Origin: Diadema setosum
Lineage: Eukaryota > Echinodermata > Echinoidea > Diadematoida > Diadematidae
DNA length: 64,000 nt
Direction of reading: 5' to 3'
Assembly (NCBI GenBank): GCA_033980235.1
Contig: CM067069.1
Location: forward strand, 35,393,992 to 35,457,991
The notes beneath the pieces were generated by a model that searched no databases, was not told where the DNA came from, and saw only the letters and a program-made list of their open reading frames with translations. Made by a program: the position numbers and the translations under genes. Below are positions 61,931 through 64,000 of this stretch, in pieces (positions within the stretch are counted from its first letter, which is position 1; each line of letters begins with the position of its first letter).

Positions 61931-63689
61931 CAATAGGTGAGATGCTCTCATTCTCTTCCAGTTCGATATATTTTCGGGGAATTTTTCGGGAAGAATAGTT
62001 CGGGGAATTTCCACTGCGCAACAATTTTAGCCAACTTCATGCGGGTTTAACTGTCATCTTTGGCCAAATTCTACTAGAATTAGCTGGTATCAGCTTTTTA
62101 TGACACTTACCGTGTCAGAACTAGCGATATTAAATTCTAAATCCAATCCAATCCAATTATTGACACCAAATAATTGACAGCGCCGAACACTCGAGAATTC
62201 TGTGTCCAGTTTGGCTGTCACGTGACATGACACGGCAACAGACGAAAAAGAAAAACAACCCCTAAATTATAGAAGTAATTAAAGAAGAAAACAAATATGT
62301 GTTGCAGCATTGGAAATAGGACGCAATGTATCGATTGACATTTGAAGCTATATTGACACATCTGGCCCAGGTGTGTATTATTACACACACTTACCATGTC
62401 TCCATGGCCTCACTGTGCAGTGATGGAAACAAAATACAATTTGTACACAATGGTGTTATTGTGCTGTTTACGCAGCTTTCTAACGTTGTTCAGGGATGAC
62501 TGACCGAGAGAACCATGCACTGTGTCACTGTGCAGTATTTTGTGTCATATTGAAATTAAACTATTTTCTTTAAGCAGACAAATTTTCTTACGTCAATCTC
62601 CATAGCTCTATGGCGATTTCCAGCTAGCATTGTATGTTTTACCAGCTTTGCATTTTTCCGTACTGTGCAATTTTTACTTGTGCACATCAAGTGAACAAAT
62701 AGAGCAAAGTGTTCACCCATGCGTTAAGTTTCACTTTGTGTTTAGCTGCTACGTTTGAAGATACTAAGTTTCCTTTAATTTGATATATAACTTTTTTTTT
62801 TAATTAAAGATATGAACATGAAAATGTGTTTCAATTTTTTTTTTTTTTAGGTGAGTATATATACATTAGATTCATATATCTTGAAAGTACTGTTTACCAT
62901 TGGGAACAGTAATCTAAGAAAATGTTCGAGATATCACATTTCATGCATAATGTGTAGGTCAGTCGTATCACAAAACATCCTACCAAGTAAAAATTTCGCA
63001 ATAAAGCCTAAAACATAAAGAGAAATCACTATTTTTCTCACTAAACCATAACTGTAGACGGTTTAGTCTAGAAACATTTTCAATATAACTATTGTTCACA
63101 TTTGGTATGTTTAACAATACTTAACATTGATGATACTGATTCAAATTTTTACATTGGATATTTCTATCCCAAACTCATATTTTGAAGTATTTTGAAGCAC
63201 CAAAGCTAGGATTTTGTTTCATCTGCAAATGGTAAATAATGCCTTTAAGATTTCACGTATTGGCTCCACGAATAAAACTAAAAAAAACAACCTGGTGATA
63301 CATTTCTGGCCAAAGTTTAAGTTTTTCGACTGGTATATAATTATATACAGATAGTTATAGATATTTCTGCAAGCACAGGAAGTGTGACAGATCAAATAAC
63401 TCATCGAATGACAGCAGAACGGACTGTTGTGATTGCAAAAAAAAAAAAATTCTCTTGGACAAAACAGAGAAAAGTAGTGTCGCCCATGACCCGCCGTCAG
63501 TGGCATACATGCGTCCGCAAACTTAATAAGGTTTGCACCCACGATGAATTGAGTGAACACTGTCTCATCACACGTACGTGTATAGGGTGAAAGAGAAGGT
63601 CTAGAGACGTGGTAAGAATATTTCTGACAATATTCTCTGTATGACCTTTACCAGATGCCTGGCGTCATGCACTCAAGTATCACCCAAGA
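61931..63689. other. No gene seen
   Basis: AT-rich sequence with TTTTTTTTTTTTAGGTGAGT at about 62844-62855, where an acceptor and donor abut with no exon between them. Otherwise only chance frames. Confidence 0.5.
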
Positions 63690-63788
63690 CACACACACAC
63701 AAAAAAAAAACAAAAACAACAACAACATATACATAGATTATGCACACACACGCACACACAAGGGCACAAAATACAAACAAAAATACAC

Positions 63789-63842
<54 letters not shown>
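63690..63842. repeat. Compound (AC)n/(A)n/(AT)n microsatellite
   Basis: AC and poly-A runs at 63690-63760 and about 26 AT units at 63791-63842. Confidence 0.95.
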
Positions 63843-63844
<2 letters not shown>

Positions 63845-64000
63845 TAACATATTCTCCCATCCACTCTCATAAAGTGAATAAAGAAATAGGGAAAAGGTAA
63901 TATGACTATCTATTATTCTGCTTGCATCTTGAAAAGAAATAAAAAAAGAAGAGTAACTGATTGAAGAGGAATAAATTTTGGCAGATTGGTGACAAAGATA

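Noticed and set aside
62840..62860. Acceptor-like poly-T run directly joined to GTGAGT
   Set aside because: No exon length between the two signals.

Overview
This window looks like nuclear DNA of a marine invertebrate deuterostome, most probably an echinoderm such as a sea urchin. The pointers are AT-rich composition (judged by eye at about 36-38% GC), many long dinucleotide and tetranucleotide microsatellites, recurrent TAGGCCTAT words, tRNA-derived SINEs, and many small palindromic elements with terminal inverted repeats (TIRs). The species call is inference; nothing here names it. There are no operons, Shine-Dalgarno sites, phage genes, CRISPR arrays, rRNA or intact tRNA genes. No ORF spans a recognisable full-length gene.

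Coding content is sparse and split by introns. I found short stretches whose codons read like protein and which end at consensus splice sites. None could be assigned to a protein family by eye, so no gene symbols are given. The best are an internal exon on + at 50759-50881; a probable first coding exon on - at 29147-29370 with a TATA box upstream; a probable last exon on - at 61171-61418; a 90-nt exon on - at 45380-45469; a first exon on - at 57411-57570; and a + exon at 25587-25677. Weaker candidates lie at 9424-9823 (-), 12209-12373 (-), 16649-16711 (+), 17832-17976 (-), 30220-30301 (-), 38856-38911 (+), 42359-42574 (-), 43670-43837 (+) and 44175-44305 (+). On the - strand the layout fits one gene ending at 61171 and another starting at 57570.

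The best supported features are repeats. An 11189-11470 palindromic element has an 8-bp target duplication, with a second copy at 41464-41708. Other TIR or foldback elements lie at 19647-19805, 20215-20595, 21514-21764, 32505-32660, 35799-36125, 52632-52870 and 60095-60256. tRNA-derived SINEs lie at 37545-37770 (+) and 48529-48749 (-). Tandem and diverged duplications lie near 4, 32.4-32.9, 39-41, 51.5-51.9, 52.35 and 59.3 kb. Microsatellites occur throughout. The rest is AT-rich sequence in which I see no gene; it is either intronic or intergenic.
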